Source: Clostridia bacterium (lineage in GTDB: Bacteria > Bacillota > Clostridia > Oscillospirales > CAG-272). Taken from it: a stretch of 5,760 bases of DNA. Where the stretch lies: the NCBI GenBank assembly GCA_900753295.1, contig CAADYQ010000127.1, forward strand, positions 1 through 5,760, given 5' to 3'. Numbering within the stretch: position 1 is the first letter of the stretch; the number at the start of each line of letters is the position of its first letter. This document shows, one piece after another, positions 5,631 through 5,760 of this stretch. Under the pieces are notes generated by a model. It searched no databases. It was not told the DNA's origin and saw only the letters and a program-made list of their open reading frames with translations. The position numbers and the translations under genes are program-made.

Positions 5631-5760
5631 ACTTCATTTCTATAAGCGCGAGGTTCAGCGGCTCGTAACAGCCGCGCGGGAGCGGCAGCACTGTGCCGTC
5701 ATCAAGGTAAACATCGGTCCTTGTCACGCGCCGCACCGCGTAAAGATTCACCACCGCCGA
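5629..5760 (-). CDS. LytTR-family response regulator, C-terminal fragment
   Basis: Partial: the last 43 codons plus a TGA stop, open to the right-hand window edge. The visible segment matches the end of a LytTR DNA-binding domain: VVNLYAVRRVTRTDVYLDDG (residues 3-22 of the fragment), then VLPLPRGCYEPLN at 24-36, corresponding to the family pattern of a VNL-I strand, a strand ending D/N-G, and a P-[IL]-S/P-R-x-x-Y turn before the last helix. The N-terminal receiver domain, if present, lies outside the window. The gene sits 8 bases before a GHKL kinase, the standard partner of LytTR regulators, so a two-component pair is likely. A plain LytTR regulator without a receiver domain cannot be excluded. 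The second residue of the usual SRR turn is Gly here (PRG), a small deviation. Confidence 0.78.
   Translation of the reverse strand, partial: SAVVNLYAVRRVTRTDVYLDDGTVLPLPRGCYEPLNLALIEMK

Overview
All recognisable genes lie on the minus strand, so transcription runs from high to low coordinates. Protein content points to a Gram-positive, low-to-mid-GC Clostridia-type bacterium (Oscillospiraceae/Lachnospiraceae-like): a LytTR regulator paired with a short GHKL kinase, a tandem pair of half-size ABC exporters, and an RpiR regulator of the type whose N-terminus reads FSKGQKRIARYILDHYDKAAYMTAS-like. No phage, transposon, CRISPR or RNA gene was seen. The taxonomic guess is inference from family resemblance only.

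Layout in transcription order. (1) 5760-5629: C-terminal end of a LytTR-family response regulator, cut by the window edge. (2) 5620-4958: a 220-residue GHKL histidine kinase with no membrane segment. (3) 4957-4859: a 99-base regulatory gap with an exact 11-base direct repeat of 21-base period, a strong hairpin, an extended -10 promoter and a GGAGG ribosome site. (4) 4858-3026 and 3033-1129: two half-transporters (six-helix membrane domain plus ATPase domain each) overlapping by 8 bases, probably one heterodimeric exporter. (5) 1116-1074: an intrinsic terminator ending the exporter operon. (6) 1020-992: a perfect-consensus sigma-70-type promoter. (7) 946-83: an RpiR-family regulator. (8) 102-1: the N-terminus of an FAD-binding flavoprotein, overlapping the RpiR gene by 20 bases and leaving the window.

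There are two functional units. The first is a probable sense-and-export module: the two-component pair presumably controls the exporter, and the 21-base-period repeat just upstream of the exporter promoter is a good candidate for the LytTR regulator's binding site. The second is an independent RpiR-flavoprotein operon behind its own terminator and promoter.

Two gene starts should be moved. The longest open frames of both the RpiR gene and the first exporter gene begin at ATG codons that lie inside or just above their own promoters; the supported starts are 946 and 4858. Genes fill the window apart from the gaps at 4859-4957 and 947-1128, both described below. The families are ordinary; the most unusual points are the membrane-free kinase and the repeat/promoter/hairpin arrangement in front of the exporter.
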